NCBI RefSeq assembly: GCF_020858115.1
Contig: NZ_JACYMM010000015.1
Coordinates: 1 to 64,000 of the forward strand
Reading direction: 5' to 3'
From: Janthinobacterium sp. FW305-129
GTDB lineage: Bacteria > Pseudomonadota > Gammaproteobacteria > Burkholderiales > Burkholderiaceae_D
DNA length: 64,000 nucleotides
The position numbers and the translations under genes are program-made. The notes beneath the pieces are model-generated. The model was not told the DNA's origin. It worked only from the letters and a program-made list of their open reading frames with translations, and searched no databases. This document shows positions 45,159 through 55,020 of the stretch, piece by piece. Every line of letters starts with the position of its first letter. Position 1 is the first letter of the stretch.

Positions 45159-45497
45159 CCAGTCGCCGCGATATCAACTTCACTGATTCATGGCGATTCA
45201 TAAGTCTTTATAATTAAAACAAAGTTTTCATTGGGGGCCTGCTTCCAAAAGGCATTTGCGCTGCACACTTCACTGCCCCCTAGCGCATCTTGCAGATCCA
45301 TTTTTCATTGTGTCGAATAAAACAGTGTGTGGCGGCACGAGGACAGTCGCCGCCGTTTTCCCCGCCCGTCTCCCCACTGCCCCCAAGAAACCAGTACACT
45401 AGTTCCTGAGCGCAACTAATTTTGTACGCGCGCCATGCCGCCTGCCGTTGCCGGGAGGCGGCCCTGCCGTAAGGCGTGTTGTCTCTGGACAAATGCA
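45159..45497. other. Gene-free right edge of the island
   Basis: About 340 bases without a convincing gene. The first 80 bases stay AT-rich (TTTATAATTAAAAC near 45210), after which composition returns to that of the chromosome. A short open frame on the minus strand (45280-45498) lacks a Shine-Dalgarno and protein character. Confidence 0.6.
45331..45359 (+). terminator. Possible terminator after the restriction genes
   Basis: GGCGGC and GCCGCC are separated by 12 bases and followed by GTTTT. The loop is large and the T-run short, so this is a weak call. Confidence 0.35.
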
Positions 45498-46559
45498 ATG
45501 TTCACTTCGCGCAGCCTGTCGCCTGCCTTCTATTACCTGTTCTTTTCAGGAGAACGGGAGCAGCAGCAGCGCTTTTTCACGGAACTGCGTTTCATTTCGA
45601 TAGCCATCCTGACGTTTGGCCTGACTTGCTGGCTGGTCACCTTCAGCCTGACTCTGCCGCGCGCCGCGCTCGATCATGCGCAGGCGGCGCTGGGCGTGGC
45701 GGGCATGCTGGCCGGGCTGCTGCTGACCGTGTATGCGAGGTCGCTGCAGGCGATTATCGCCAGCGGCACCATCAGCGTGCTGTTCATTGCTTTCAGCTTC
45801 CGCGTGCTGATGCTGGGCACGGAAGACCCCGCTTTTTGGGTGTTGCCGCTGGGCGTGATGATCACGCTGACGACGGCGCCCATCTTCAGCGGCATCGCGT
45901 ATTACCTGGGCGTATCGCTGTGCGTGTGGGCCATCCTGGGACTGGGGCAGTTTCCCGTGCATGCGGGCCAGGCCGACCAGCATTGGCCCGTGCTGGCCGT
46001 CACCATCAGCGTGATCATCGGCCTGGCGCTGAACATCTATTTTCTCGTCTTGCGCATCCACAACTACCGCGCCCAGCGCGAGCTGGCGACGATGGCCTAC
46101 AAGGATGGCTTGACGGGGCTCAACAATCGCCGCATGTTCACGCAAGGCGCGCGCGCCCTGCAGCGTACGGCGCGCACGCCCGCGTATTTCCTGATGATCG
46201 ACATCGACGACTTCAAGCAGATCAACGACGTGCATGGCCATGACGTGGGCGATGAAGTGCTGAAAAAGACGGCCGAGGTGATCGCCGGGCTGTCGGGCGA
46301 GCACCTGTGCGGCCGCCTGGGCGGCGAAGAGTTCGCCGTCATCTACGTGGGTGAAAAGAACGCGGCCTGCGCCTTTGCCGCGCAGCTGGTCGATGCCGTC
46401 GAGGCGGCTTTCGTGCCGGAACGCAAGGTATCCGTCAGCATCGGCGTCGCGGAACTGATCAAGGAAGCGGACTTGTCGCACAGCTACCGGCGCGCCGACG
46501 AGTCCTTGTACCAGGCCAAGAAAAACGGCAAGAACCGCTACGTGCTCAACGCCGCCTGA
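45498..46559 (+). CDS. Diguanylate cyclase (GGDEF) with membrane sensor domain
   Basis: A 353-residue protein with about six transmembrane helices in the first 190 residues and a C-terminal GGDEF domain. The domain begins at MAYKDGLTGLNNRRMF and has the active site CGRLGGEEFAVIY. GGEEF should be active for cyclic di-GMP synthesis. No RxxD inhibitory site precedes it. The membrane part is of no family that I can name. The start is not firmly fixed because the Shine-Dalgarno is weak. Its 3' end overlaps the convergent 122-residue gene by 22 bases. Confidence 0.87.
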   Translation: MFTSRSLSPAFYYLFFSGEREQQQRFFTELRFISIAILTFGLTCWLVTFSLTLPRAALDHAQAALGVAGMLAGLLLTVYARSLQAIIASGTISVLFIAFSFRVLMLGTEDPAFWVLPLGVMITLTTAPIFSGIAYYLGVSLCVWAILGLGQFPVHAGQADQHWPVLAVTISVIIGLALNIYFLVLRIHNYRAQRELATMAYKDGLTGLNNRRMFTQGARALQRTARTPAYFLMIDIDDFKQINDVHGHDVGDEVLKKTAEVIAGLSGEHLCGRLGGEEFAVIYVGEKNAACAFAAQLVDAVEAAFVPERKVSVSIGVAELIKEADLSHSYRRADESLYQAKKNGKNRYVLNAA

Positions 46560-46906
46560 ACGCCGCCGCCCGGCGTCGCATCGAGCAGCGCCAGCAGGGC
46601 TTGCGGCGCAATCTTCCACGGGTCGCGCTGCCCGGGATCCACCTCGTACCAGCTGTCCTGCGCGCCGATCTTGAGGATGGTCAAGGGAATGTCCTTGCTG
46701 TCAAAGAAGGCCAGCATGCGGCGGATCAAACGGCTCACCTTGGCGTGGTCTTCCTGGTACAAAGAACAGGTATAGAAGCAGCCCTTCTCTCCCATGCGCA
46801 ATTTCCTGGCCGCGCCGACACGCGATTGGAGCACGTACTTGTGCAAGAACTCGGTCACGACCTCATCGTCAACGGGAATACTGCAGGAAATGGTGATCTT
46901 GGCCAT
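46538..46906 (-). CDS. Hypothetical protein, tail-overlapping the diguanylate cyclase gene
   Basis: A 122-residue soluble protein of no family that I recognise. It contains EFLHKYVLQSRVGAARKLRMGEKGCFYTCSLYQEDHAKVSRLIRRMLAFFDSKDIPLTILKIG, an alpha/beta pattern. It ends in a Gly/Ala tail that overlaps the 3' end of the cyclase gene on the other strand. Codon use is that of a real chromosomal gene, and the coding strand is supported by conservation-like charged patterning only. Confidence 0.62.
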   Translation of the reverse strand: MAKITISCSIPVDDEVVTEFLHKYVLQSRVGAARKLRMGEKGCFYTCSLYQEDHAKVSRLIRRMLAFFDSKDIPLTILKIGAQDSWYEVDPGQRDPWKIAPQALLALLDATPGGGVQAALST

Positions 46907-47029
46907 GGCAAGCGGGACAGTGATTCAATAGCCAAGCTTAGCAGAAAGCATTTCATTCCTGAAATGCTAAGATCGCCCCGCGCGCATGCCGGCAAGCGGA
47001 TCGGCATGGCGTCTCGACAAGGATTACCA

Positions 47030-48034
47030 TTGAACCTACGCCTCATCCTGCCCCTGCTGCCGCTGTGCGCGGCCCTGGGTACGTCACCGTTTGCGCTGGC
47101 GCAAACGCCAGCGACTGAAGACGCCGCCTTCGTGGCTGCCACCGTGCCCGTGCCGTCGCCGCCGCTGCGCTTGAGCGAGCATCCGGAAATCCGCGCCGAC
47201 ATCTTCAAGCTGCTCGGCTATGCGCGTGGCAGCTATACGCGTGGGGATAGCCTGATCGCGCGCCAGGTGCTCGACAGCATGCGCTCGCTGTACGACATCC
47301 AGCGCACCATGCTGCCCGACGGACGCTCGGTGCTGGCGTCCATCAACCCGGCAGAACGTGGCGCGCAACGCGCCGCCCTGCTGTTCGATCCGCAACGCAA
47401 GTTGCTGGCGCTGGGCCTGGTCAACGGCCATTGCCAGGCCGCCATCGGCGACGCCGCGCCCGCCTGCTTGCCCGACACGCATGCCGTGCTGACGGTGTTC
47501 CTGCCACCGGGCGTCGAGGACGAGGTGGCCGCGCCATTGCTGGTATGGGCACGGCAGTTGCCGCGCCAGCTCACCTTCGCTGAAGCGGAACAGCGGCAAA
47601 CCATTGCTGCGGTTGAATACATCACCACGCGCCCCGGCCAGCCCGGCTGGGAGCAGCGCGACGTGCCGCCCGGTTTTCCTCCCAGCTTGCTGCACCTGCT
47701 GTTGCCGGCCGCGGAATTGAACAGCAGCTCCAGCGGCGGCAAGCTCATCGAGCCAAAAGTCCTGGCCGGTTTGCCCATGCGCACGCCGACGGAAGCGGCC
47801 GAGGCCGGCGACGAGCCCATGCCTGACGCCCACATCACCCTGCACAGCTACGCCGATTTCCACTGGGTGCTCAACACCTATGCCAAACTGGCCAAGGGCG
47901 CGCAAGTGAAGGGCCATGACGAGAAGGTCGTGTTCAGCGGCAGCGATACGAGCGGCCGTTACACGGTGACCTTGCGCGAACAGGGCAGGGAGGACGGCGT
48001 CTTCATCACCGTGGCCAGCTGGCGGACAAAATAG
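47030..48034 (+). CDS. Exported protein of unknown function
   Basis: About 334 residues with a signal peptide (LRLILPLLPLCAALGTSPFALAQ). I prefer the TTG at 47030, 6 bases after AAGGA. An ATG at 47006 would add eight residues and still leave a signal peptide. The mature part has HPEIRADIFKLLGYARGSYTRGDSLIARQVLDSMRSLYDIQRT, one Cys pair (NGHCQAAIGDAAPACLP) that may form a disulphide, and a beta-rich C-terminus (YTVTLREQGREDGVFITVASW). I do not recognise the family. Confidence 0.7.
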   Translation: MNLRLILPLLPLCAALGTSPFALAQTPATEDAAFVAATVPVPSPPLRLSEHPEIRADIFKLLGYARGSYTRGDSLIARQVLDSMRSLYDIQRTMLPDGRSVLASINPAERGAQRAALLFDPQRKLLALGLVNGHCQAAIGDAAPACLPDTHAVLTVFLPPGVEDEVAAPLLVWARQLPRQLTFAEAEQRQTIAAVEYITTRPGQPGWEQRDVPPGFPPSLLHLLLPAAELNSSSSGGKLIEPKVLAGLPMRTPTEAAEAGDEPMPDAHITLHSYADFHWVLNTYAKLAKGAQVKGHDEKVVFSGSDTSGRYTVTLREQGREDGVFITVASWRTK

Positions 48035-48204
48035 GAGAAACAGGCGTTCGGACAGGGGAAAGCATTGCCATTACGCACAAGAGCATGGCATTTTGACATT
48101 TTGCGGTATGATTTCCGGCCGTGCGGCGCGGCCCGGTCCCTGCCTCGCCCACCCTGCCCTTCAAGCCAGCCACGCTTGCGTTGCATCCTGCCCTAAGGAG
48201 TCAT

Positions 48205-49356
48205 ATGTTCGGTTTTAACTTGCGCGTCGCCAAGATGGTATGGACGGCTTTCCTCATCGCCTTCCTGCTCTTCCTCACCTACAAGGTCTCCTCGACCCTG
48301 ATCGTGGTGGTCTTTGCCATTTTCTTCAGCTACCTCGTGTATCCGCTGATCGGGCTGCTGGAACGCCATGGCCCGAAGCGCCTGCCGCGCACGGCCAATA
48401 TCGGCATCGTCTTCCTGGTGGTGATCTTGCTGGTGGCGGTGCTGGGCTCCATCTTCGGCGCGCGCATCGAGGAAGAGGCGATCAAGCTCAGCGATCAATT
48501 GCCGACCCTGCTCAAGGGCAACAACTTTGCCGAACGCATACCTTTGCCGGAATTCATGGAACCCTTGCGCGCGCGCCTGCTGTCGTTCTTGCAGACGCAG
48601 CTGAGCAGCGGTACGGGCCAAGCCATGCCGCTGGCAAAAGAACTGGGCTTGACCGTCATGCATGCGGCCAGCAACCTGATCTATCTGGTGCTGGTGCCCG
48701 TGCTGAGTTTTTTGCTGATCAAGGAAGGCCCGGACATGCGCGACGGCTTGCTGTCCCTGCTGAACCGCCCGAACAAGAAGCTCTGGGGCGCCATCATCGA
48801 TGACCTCGACATCTTGCTGTCGCGCTATGTGCGCGCCCTGCTGCTGTTGTCGATCGCCACGTTTGTCTCCTACAGCATCGCCTTTTCCCTGATGGGCGTG
48901 CCGTACAGCCTGCTGCTGGCCGGCGCCGCCGCCTTGCTGGAATTCATCCCGTTTGCCGGCCCGCTGGCGGCCGCCGTCATCGCCGTTGTCGTGGCCGGTT
49001 TCAGCGGCTTCGAGCACGTATTCTGGCTGATCGGCTTTATCGCCGCCTACCGTTTGTTCCAGGATTACGTGGTCAACCCGTATTTGATGAGCGAAGGCGT
49101 GGAAGTGAGCCCGCTGATGGTGATCGTCGGCTTGCTGGCAGGCGACCAGCTGGGGGGCGTGGTCGGCATCTTCCTGTCCGTGCCCGTGATGGCGGCCATC
49201 AAGATCGTCTTCGTGCGCGCGCGGGCGGCCTTGCAGGCGCGCCACGATGCACTGGAGAAAGCCGAACAGGCGGCGGAAGAAGCGCGCGCCCAGGCCCTGG
49301 CCGAGGCGGCGCTACTGCAGGAACAGGGCAGCAAGGTGGCCCTGGAACCCCGCTAG
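48205..49356 (+). CDS. AI-2E family transporter (PerM-like)
   Basis: A 383-residue polytopic protein with about seven to eight transmembrane helices. Family marks are VVVFAIFFSYLVYPLIGLLERHG, LVPVLSFLLIKEGPDMRDGLLSLLN and ALLEFIPFAGPLAAAVIAVVVAG, with the conserved VVNPYLMSEGVEVSPLMVIVGLLAGDQLGGVVGIFLSVPVMAAIKI. Members were named for autoinducer-2 export, but most are of unknown substrate. The C-terminus is an Ala/Glu-rich coiled tail. AAGGAG fixes the start. Its stop is 1 base from the convergent chemoreceptor stop. Confidence 0.92.
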   Translation: MFGFNLRVAKMVWTAFLIAFLLFLTYKVSSTLIVVVFAIFFSYLVYPLIGLLERHGPKRLPRTANIGIVFLVVILLVAVLGSIFGARIEEEAIKLSDQLPTLLKGNNFAERIPLPEFMEPLRARLLSFLQTQLSSGTGQAMPLAKELGLTVMHAASNLIYLVLVPVLSFLLIKEGPDMRDGLLSLLNRPNKKLWGAIIDDLDILLSRYVRALLLLSIATFVSYSIAFSLMGVPYSLLLAGAAALLEFIPFAGPLAAAVIAVVVAGFSGFEHVFWLIGFIAAYRLFQDYVVNPYLMSEGVEVSPLMVIVGLLAGDQLGGVVGIFLSVPVMAAIKIVFVRARAALQARHDALEKAEQAAEEARAQALAEAALLQEQGSKVALEPR

Positions 49357-49357
49357 C

Positions 49358-51088
49358 TTAGAACTCTTCCCACTCGCCGCTGTTGTCCGCGGCGGGCTTG
49401 GCAGTACGCGGCTGGGCCGGGGCGGCGGCCGAGGCGGTGCGGCTTGGCGCCAGGCGCAAGGCCGGGCGTTTCAAGGCCGTGCTGGCGGCGGCCACGACAG
49501 GCTTGCGCAAGGCGGGCTTGGGCGCTGCCGGGCCGCTGTGGGCGGCGTCGAGTTTAAAAATGCTGACCATTTCGGCCAGCGCCGCCGCCTGCTCCTGCAT
49601 CGATTCCGAGGCGGCTGCCGCTTCTTCCACCAGCGCCGCATTCTGTTGCGTCACGGTATCCATTTCCGCCACGGCTTGGTTGATCTGGCCGATGCCCAGT
49701 TCCTGCTCGCGGCCGGCCGCGCTGATTTCGCCCATGATGTCCGTCACGCGGCGGATACTGGAAACGATCTCGTCCATCGTCGTGCCCGTCTGGCTGACCA
49801 GCGCGCTGCCGGCGCCCACGTTCTGCACCGATGCTTCGATGAGCACCTTGATGTCCTTGGCGGCGGAAGCCGAGCGGTGCGCCAGGTTGCGCACTTCCGT
49901 GGCGACGACGGCAAAGCCACGGCCTTGCTCACCGGCACGCGCCGCTTCCACGGCCGCGTTCAGGGCCAAAATATTCGTCTGGAAGGCGATGCCGTCGATC
50001 ACGCCGATGATGTCAGCGATCTTTTTCGACGATTCGCTGATGGTGCCCATGGTATCGACCACTTGCGCCACCAGTGCGCCACCTTTCACCGCCACGTCCG
50101 AAGCGGAAACGGCCAGCTGGTTCGCCTGGCGCGCATTGTCGGAATTCTGCTTGACGGTCGAGGTCAGCTCTTCCAGCGACGAGGCCGTTTCTTCCAGGCT
50201 GGACGCCTGCTGTTCCGTGCGGCTCGACAGGTCCAGGTTGCCCGAGGCGATTTCATTGCTGGCCGTGGCGATGGCGCCGCTGCCGTCGCGCACGCCGCGC
50301 ACGGTGTTCGACAGGCGCTCCTGCATTTTCTGCAAGCCCGTCAGCAAGGCGCCCATCTCGTCGTTGCGCGTGATGACGATGTCGTTGGCCAGGTTGCCGT
50401 CGGAAATGGCGCCGAAATGACGCAGGGCCTGGTCCAGCGGATTAAAGATGGCGCGCAGCAGCAAGAAGCTGGAAATAATCGTCAGCAAGGCGCCGACGAT
50501 CATGCCGGCGATGGCCATGGCCACCTGGGTGCGGAAGCTGGACTGGCTTTCCGCGTACATCCTGGCGGCCGAAGTGGCCTGGTATTGCGTCAAGGTTTCA
50601 GCGGCCTGGTCCAGGGTGCGGTACAGCGGTGACAGACCCGTCATCATCAGCTTGTCCGCCTGCTCGATATTGTTTTCGCGCAAAGCCTTGCCCATGGCCA
50701 GCACGCCATTATTGATATAGTCGCTGCGCTTCTTGTCCATGTCGTCGGACAGGCGCTTTTCGTCCGTGCTTTGCGGCAAGGCCAGGTACACCTTCCAGGA
50801 CTTGTTCGACGCTTCCAGGAATTGTTCCGAGCGCGCCAGGGTATCCTTTGCATCAGGCGCATCCGGGTGCACCATCACACGGTCCATCGTAAACCGGGCG
50901 CGGCCCAGGGCAATTTGCGATTCGCCGATCGCTTGCGTCGACGCCAGCTGGTTGCTGTAGACCTCGTTGAGGCTGTTGTTGGCCGATTTCAGGCTGATGA
51001 TGCTCATCACGCCCAGCAAGGCGATCAACACGCCCAGCACGCTCATGGTGGCGATCAGGCGCATTTTTATTGTTATATTCGACAGCAT
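49358..51088 (-). CDS. Methyl-accepting chemotaxis protein (4HB type)
   Basis: A 576-residue chemoreceptor. It has TM1 (residues 11-30), a four-helix-bundle periplasmic domain (MCP_4HB-like, residues about 35-190), TM2 near 190-210, HAMP ([29 protein letters not shown]), and the signalling hairpin with [43 protein letters not shown]. The tail ends EWEEF, a CheR-tether-like pentapeptide after an Ala/Pro linker. The start follows AAGGAAAA. It senses an unknown small ligand for flagellar control. Confidence 0.95.
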   Translation of the reverse strand: MLSNITIKMRLIATMSVLGVLIALLGVMSIISLKSANNSLNEVYSNQLASTQAIGESQIALGRARFTMDRVMVHPDAPDAKDTLARSEQFLEASNKSWKVYLALPQSTDEKRLSDDMDKKRSDYINNGVLAMGKALRENNIEQADKLMMTGLSPLYRTLDQAAETLTQYQATSAARMYAESQSSFRTQVAMAIAGMIVGALLTIISSFLLLRAIFNPLDQALRHFGAISDGNLANDIVITRNDEMGALLTGLQKMQERLSNTVRGVRDGSGAIATASNEIASGNLDLSSRTEQQASSLEETASSLEELTSTVKQNSDNARQANQLAVSASDVAVKGGALVAQVVDTMGTISESSKKIADIIGVIDGIAFQTNILALNAAVEAARAGEQGRGFAVVATEVRNLAHRSASAAKDIKVLIEASVQNVGAGSALVSQTGTTMDEIVSSIRRVTDIMGEISAAGREQELGIGQINQAVAEMDTVTQQNAALVEEAAAASESMQEQAAALAEMVSIFKLDAAHSGPAAPKPALRKPVVAAASTALKRPALRLAPSRTASAAAPAQPRTAKPAADNSGEWEEF

Positions 51089-51438
51089 GCAGTTTTCCTT
51101 GGTAAGGGCGCGACCTTGCCACCGCCTGCCGGATGGGTAGCGGCAAACGCCAGATGGGCGGATCACGTGAATTGTTCAGGGCAGGTCGATACGGCGTGTG
51201 CGGCAGCAGGGGGGAAGGCGGCCCGCGCATATCGTCAGGAGTGCAAGACAGGGCAACGAGGTCGAGGTTTCCTGTACTTTTAATTTCCTGACTGCAAGAT
51301 ACAGGGAAAGATTACTAGTAGCAACATCCAGTATGGATTTTCACGATTTGTAACAAGTGGATGATGTTTTTTGCGCAGAACTGGCATTCCGCTGCCGTGC
51401 GCGGTCGCGCGGGAATGCCATTTATGCTAGCCAACTAG
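51089..51438. other. Intergenic region between chemoreceptor and MORN-protein genes
   Basis: No gene recognised. It should hold the chemoreceptor promoter (both flanking genes are leftward), but I find no clear sigma70 or sigma28 box. The only structure seen is the hairpin at 51382-51420. Confidence 0.6.
51382..51420 (-). terminator. Hairpin downstream of the MORN/YwqK-repeat gene
   Basis: TGGCATTCC-GC and GC-GGGAATGCCA pair over 11 bp with one bulge. It lies about 20 bases past the stop of the leftward gene. No T-run follows, so it is a weak terminator or an mRNA 3'-end stabiliser. Confidence 0.4.
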
Positions 51439-53058
51439 TTAATACATGGTTTCTTCGATGAGCTGGCCATCGTCGCGGAAATACTGGAAGCGGCCCGTTT
51501 TCCTGCCCATGTTATAGGCGCCTAGCTGCTTCGGTTTTCCGTTCTGGAAATTCTCGATGTTGACGCCATGCAGCACACCCTGGTTCCAGTTGCGGTGAAA
51601 TTGCGGCAGTTCGCCATCGGGATAAAACAGGGTTTCCGCGCCATCGCGCTTGCCGTCGGCAAAGCTGCCCTGGTAGCGCCGCTTGCCATCCGGATAAAAA
51701 CTTTCCATCGGCCCTTCGAGCTTGCCAAGACGATAATGTTCGACCAGCTGCAGCTGGCCATCGGCCGCGTATTGTTCCAGCTTGCCTTCCGGTTCGCCAT
51801 TGAGCATGGTCAACACTTGCCAGCCGCCGTCCGGCGTCGATTTCTTCCATGGCCCCTGTTTGATGTCATCGACATAGTTGCCGCCACCGCCAGGTTCGAC
51901 CCACTGGCCCTGCTTCTTGCCATTCACATAGTTGCCCTGCCATTGCACCACGCCACCAACGCGGCGTTCGCTGGGGCCGTCCAGGCGGTCTTTCAAAAAA
52001 TGGTCGTAACCGGTGAAACTGTGCATGTCCGCTGCGCGCCATTCCTCCACACCCGGACGCACTTCCCAGCGGCCCGTGCGCTGGCCACGCTGCATCTGGC
52101 CCGTCGTCGTTTCATCGCCGCTTTCATACGTCCATGGTCCCTCCGCCTTGTCGTCGACAAAGGCGCCAGACGAACGGATGGTATTCGGCTCTTCGTAATG
52201 CCATACGCCGGTGCGCTTGCCCTGCGCATACAGGCCGCGGGCATAAACGCTGCCCACGCAGCAATTGACGTCGTACTCGATGAATGGCCCGTCCTGGCTG
52301 GCGGCAAAGCGCTGCGGCTGCGTTTCCCAGGTGATCCACTTGACGTGATAACTAGGCGCGCGGCCCCCTTCCCAGCCCTTGCCCAGCAGATATGTGACGG
52401 TCAGATAATGGCCATCCTTTTCCTGGTACGTCTTTTTATAGGCAAACGCGGGGGCGCCGGCCGGCTTGCCCGGCAATAACTCGCCATCGATATTGAAATA
52501 GCCGGCCAGGGTGCCGTGCGCATGCTCGATGGCGTCGAACTCGGCCACGCCCGAGGGCGCGTAGGCGATGCTGTAGTCGATCAGCTGCAAACGGGCCAGC
52601 GCGGCGCGCACCCGCGCTTCATCGATGGACTTGGCGCCGCGCACGATGGCATCCAGCGCAGGCTGCACGGCCGCCACCTTGAACATCTTGCCGCCGCTGC
52701 GCTCGTAGCGGTAGGCGTGCAGGCCAAAGGCTGCGCCACTGTTGGCACTGCGGCTGAGCACGAACGTGGTTTCGCCTTCGCTGTCGAGGTCGACCAGGAA
52801 CACGGCCTCGATGCTGGCCTGGCCGTACCTGTCCAGGTTCATGCGTTTTTCACTGATGCCGTTGCACTGGCAATAGTAGCCGTTGACCTCGCCATTTTCC
52901 CGCAGGAAAGCCAGCACCACACCACCATCGCGGCGCTCGACGGCGCTGGCGTAGGCCATGGGCGCACCCTCATAAAAACGCGGCGCGGCCTGGGCCGGCA
53001 CCAGGGCGCCCCAGGCCAGCGCCATGGCCATCGTGCTCATCCAAAATGTTTGCCGCAT
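51439..53058 (-). CDS. Exported MORN/YwqK-type repeat protein
   Basis: A 539-residue protein with signal peptide (residues 1-24). After a globular N-terminal domain, residues about 295-530 carry repeated GxWxxY/Y.dGk..y.G.y..GkrdG-type units: GKRTGVWHYEE, DKAEGPWTYESG, GQRTGRWEV, GKKQGQWVEPG, DIKQGPWKK, YPDGKRRYQGSFADGKRDG and MGRKTGRFQYFRDDGQ. Such MORN/YwqK beta-hairpin ladders mediate surface or protein binding. A CQCNG and a CCVG motif may form disulphides. The Shine-Dalgarno is GGAG. The start was chosen at the signal peptide. Confidence 0.82.
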   Translation of the reverse strand: MRQTFWMSTMAMALAWGALVPAQAAPRFYEGAPMAYASAVERRDGGVVLAFLRENGEVNGYYCQCNGISEKRMNLDRYGQASIEAVFLVDLDSEGETTFVLSRSANSGAAFGLHAYRYERSGGKMFKVAAVQPALDAIVRGAKSIDEARVRAALARLQLIDYSIAYAPSGVAEFDAIEHAHGTLAGYFNIDGELLPGKPAGAPAFAYKKTYQEKDGHYLTVTYLLGKGWEGGRAPSYHVKWITWETQPQRFAASQDGPFIEYDVNCCVGSVYARGLYAQGKRTGVWHYEEPNTIRSSGAFVDDKAEGPWTYESGDETTTGQMQRGQRTGRWEVRPGVEEWRAADMHSFTGYDHFLKDRLDGPSERRVGGVVQWQGNYVNGKKQGQWVEPGGGGNYVDDIKQGPWKKSTPDGGWQVLTMLNGEPEGKLEQYAADGQLQLVEHYRLGKLEGPMESFYPDGKRRYQGSFADGKRDGAETLFYPDGELPQFHRNWNQGVLHGVNIENFQNGKPKQLGAYNMGRKTGRFQYFRDDGQLIEETMY

Positions 53059-53098
53059 GTCAACTCCACTGCCGAAAACCGCCATTATGCATGGCCAT

Positions 53099-54016
53099 TC
53101 AGGCAATCCCGGACACCTCAGGACGGTAGCGGCCAAACAGCGGCCGCTGCACCGTCTGCGCCAGCAGCACGCCCAGCAGCGAGATGCCGCCGCCAACCAG
53201 GTGATAGAGATGCATGCTTTCGTGCAGCCAGACGATGGCCAGCAAGGCTGTCAGCAGGGGCAGCAGGTTGACATAGATGCTGCAGCGGTTCGGCCCCAGC
53301 AGTTTCACGCCTTCGATCCACAGGTAGGACAGCACGATGGACGAGCCGATGCCCGCATAGCCGATCAGGGGCAAGGTGGTGGCATCGAGCCTGGCGCTGC
53401 CGGACGGCAACAACAGGAAAAACGGCAGCATGCAGGCCAGGGCCGCCAGCGCCTGGCAATAAATGGCTTGCCAGGCGGGAATCGTTAAACGCCAGCGGCG
53501 CAGCAGCACGCCATACAAAGCGAAGATCAGGCAAGCCAGCAGCATCAGCGCATCGCCCGCATGCACGCCCTGCTGCAGCAAGGCCAGCACGTCGCCGCGC
53601 CCCACCAGGTACAGCAAGCCGCCGAACGACAGCACGCCGCCGGTCGCCATGCCGACAGTCAATCGCTCGCCCAGCAGCAGCACGCTGAGCAGGGCCGTCA
53701 TCAGCGGCGCCAGCGCCGTGACGATGGCCATGTTCGTCGCCGTCGTCGATTCGGCGGCGCGGTAGGACAGGCTCTGGAACAGCGCCATCGACATCAGGCC
53801 GCACAAGGCCAGCTGCCACCACTGGCGGCGGAGAGCTGCGCGGTTGCGCCACAGCGGGCGGGCGATAAACGGCGTCATCACCAGCAAGACGAGCACCAGG
53901 CGGTAAAACGTGATGGCCGTGGGGGCGATGCTGGACGCGGCCAGCTTCGAGACGACGACGTTGCCGGCCCACAGCAGCATGGCGAGAAACGGATACAGAT
54001 AGGCGCGCACAGGCAT
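53099..54016 (-). CDS. EamA/DMT-family transporter
   Basis: A 305-residue protein with ten transmembrane helices in two EamA repeats (FLAMLLWAGNVVVSKLAA and GDALMLLACLIFALYGVLLRRW). The end of each repeat has the typical LLGERLTVGMATGGVLSFGGLLYL and WLHESMHLYHLVGGGISLLGVLL. It is a metabolite or drug exporter of unknown substrate. TGGAG precedes the ATG. It is divergent from an AraC regulator (99-base gap), which probably controls it. Confidence 0.92.
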   Translation of the reverse strand: MPVRAYLYPFLAMLLWAGNVVVSKLAASSIAPTAITFYRLVLVLLVMTPFIARPLWRNRAALRRQWWQLALCGLMSMALFQSLSYRAAESTTATNMAIVTALAPLMTALLSVLLLGERLTVGMATGGVLSFGGLLYLVGRGDVLALLQQGVHAGDALMLLACLIFALYGVLLRRWRLTIPAWQAIYCQALAALACMLPFFLLLPSGSARLDATTLPLIGYAGIGSSIVLSYLWIEGVKLLGPNRCSIYVNLLPLLTALLAIVWLHESMHLYHLVGGGISLLGVLLAQTVQRPLFGRYRPEVSGIA

Positions 54017-54115
54017 GTATAGCTCCAGGAATAGTTGCGGGGAACCATCATGCCGCAGGCGCGCCGCGCTTTCTCGCGCTAAGATGTCCATACCTGTCGC
54101 AAAACTGACCTTCAT

Positions 54116-54904
54116 ATGGATTGTTCCTCGCCCGCCTTTCAGGAATTGCTGCCCGTCACGGCACGCGCCATGGCGCTGGCCGTCGACTATGCGCACGGCC
54201 ACGTGATTTCCGTGCACCGCCACACGCATGCGCAATTGCTGTACGCCATCGAGGGCGTGATGACCATCGAGGCGCAGGGCGGGCGCTGGGTGGTGCCGCC
54301 CACGCGCGGCGTGTGGCTGCAGCCCGGCATCGCGCACCAGGTGCGCATGAGCGGCGCCGTGAAAATGCGCACGGTGTTCGTCAACTGCGCCAATTCTCCA
54401 TTGCTGCCTGGCCACAGCTGCGTGCTCGACATCAGCCCCCTGCTGCGGCAACTGATCGTGGCGGCCGTCGACATCGCGCCCGATTTCGCGGAAGGCAGCC
54501 GCGACTGGCATCTGCTGCAATTGCTGTTGCACGAGCTGGGCAGCCTGCCCGTGCTGCCCCTGTATTTACCGTTGCCCGTGGATGCGCGCCTGCGCGGCAT
54601 TTGCGCGCGGCTGATGGCGCAACCGGGCGAGCAACTGACGGTGGCGCACTGGGCGCGGGAACTGGCGATCACCGAGCGCAGCCTGCACCGCTTGTTCCAG
54701 AAACAGACGGGCATGCGCTTTGGCCAGTGGCGCCAGCAGGCGCGGCTGCTGCGGGCGCTGGAACAACTGGCGCGCGGCGGCAAGGTCATCGACGTGGCGA
54801 TGGACAATGGCTATACGAGCCAGAGCGCCTTCACCGCCATGTTCAAAAAGCATTTCGGCACCACGCCGACGGCGTTTTACCAGGCCAAAGTCATCGCAGC
54901 GTAA
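54116..54904 (+). CDS. AraC-family transcriptional regulator
   Basis: A 262-residue regulator. The N-terminal cupin (HRHTHAQLLYAIEGVMTIEAQGGRWVVPPTRGVWLQPGIAHQVRM) senses a ligand. The C-terminal pair of helix-turn-helix motifs (LTVAHWARELAITERSLHRLFQKQTGMRFGQWRQQARLLRALEQLARGGKVIDVAMDNGYTSQSAFTAMFKKHFGTTPTAFY) binds DNA. It is divergent from the DMT exporter, so local control of that gene is likely. The ligand is unknown. Confidence 0.93.
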   Translation: MDCSSPAFQELLPVTARAMALAVDYAHGHVISVHRHTHAQLLYAIEGVMTIEAQGGRWVVPPTRGVWLQPGIAHQVRMSGAVKMRTVFVNCANSPLLPGHSCVLDISPLLRQLIVAAVDIAPDFAEGSRDWHLLQLLLHELGSLPVLPLYLPLPVDARLRGICARLMAQPGEQLTVAHWARELAITERSLHRLFQKQTGMRFGQWRQQARLLRALEQLARGGKVIDVAMDNGYTSQSAFTAMFKKHFGTTPTAFYQAKVIAA

Positions 54905-55020
54905 AAAAAATGCTGCTATGCATCAATAATCATGGGCGATCGCCGCCTCTCTTGTTATCATCGCAAGCCTTATCGCACCGCGCCCATCCTGGCAGCGGTG
55001 TTGACCTCAATCACACCACC

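Larger units (their letters stand above)
40385..45240. other. AT-rich accessory island with a CCWGG restriction-modification set
   Basis: Between the gyrB terminator and the diguanylate cyclase, base and codon use shift to AT-rich. The segment carries a KTSC-like gene, dcm, vsr, an MvaI/BcnI-family nuclease gene and an EcoRII-N-like gene, all on the + strand. No integrase, transposase or flanking direct repeat was recognised. The right boundary is approximate. Confidence 0.7.

Noticed and set aside
40385..45497. Direct-repeat attachment sites flanking the restriction island
   Set aside because: I compared the gyrB end and terminator with the sequence around 45160-45300 and found no convincing shared repeat, so no att sites are claimed for this island.
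45280..45498. A 72-codon open frame on the - strand at the island edge
   Set aside because: No Shine-Dalgarno, no recognisable motifs and a probable terminator hairpin inside it.
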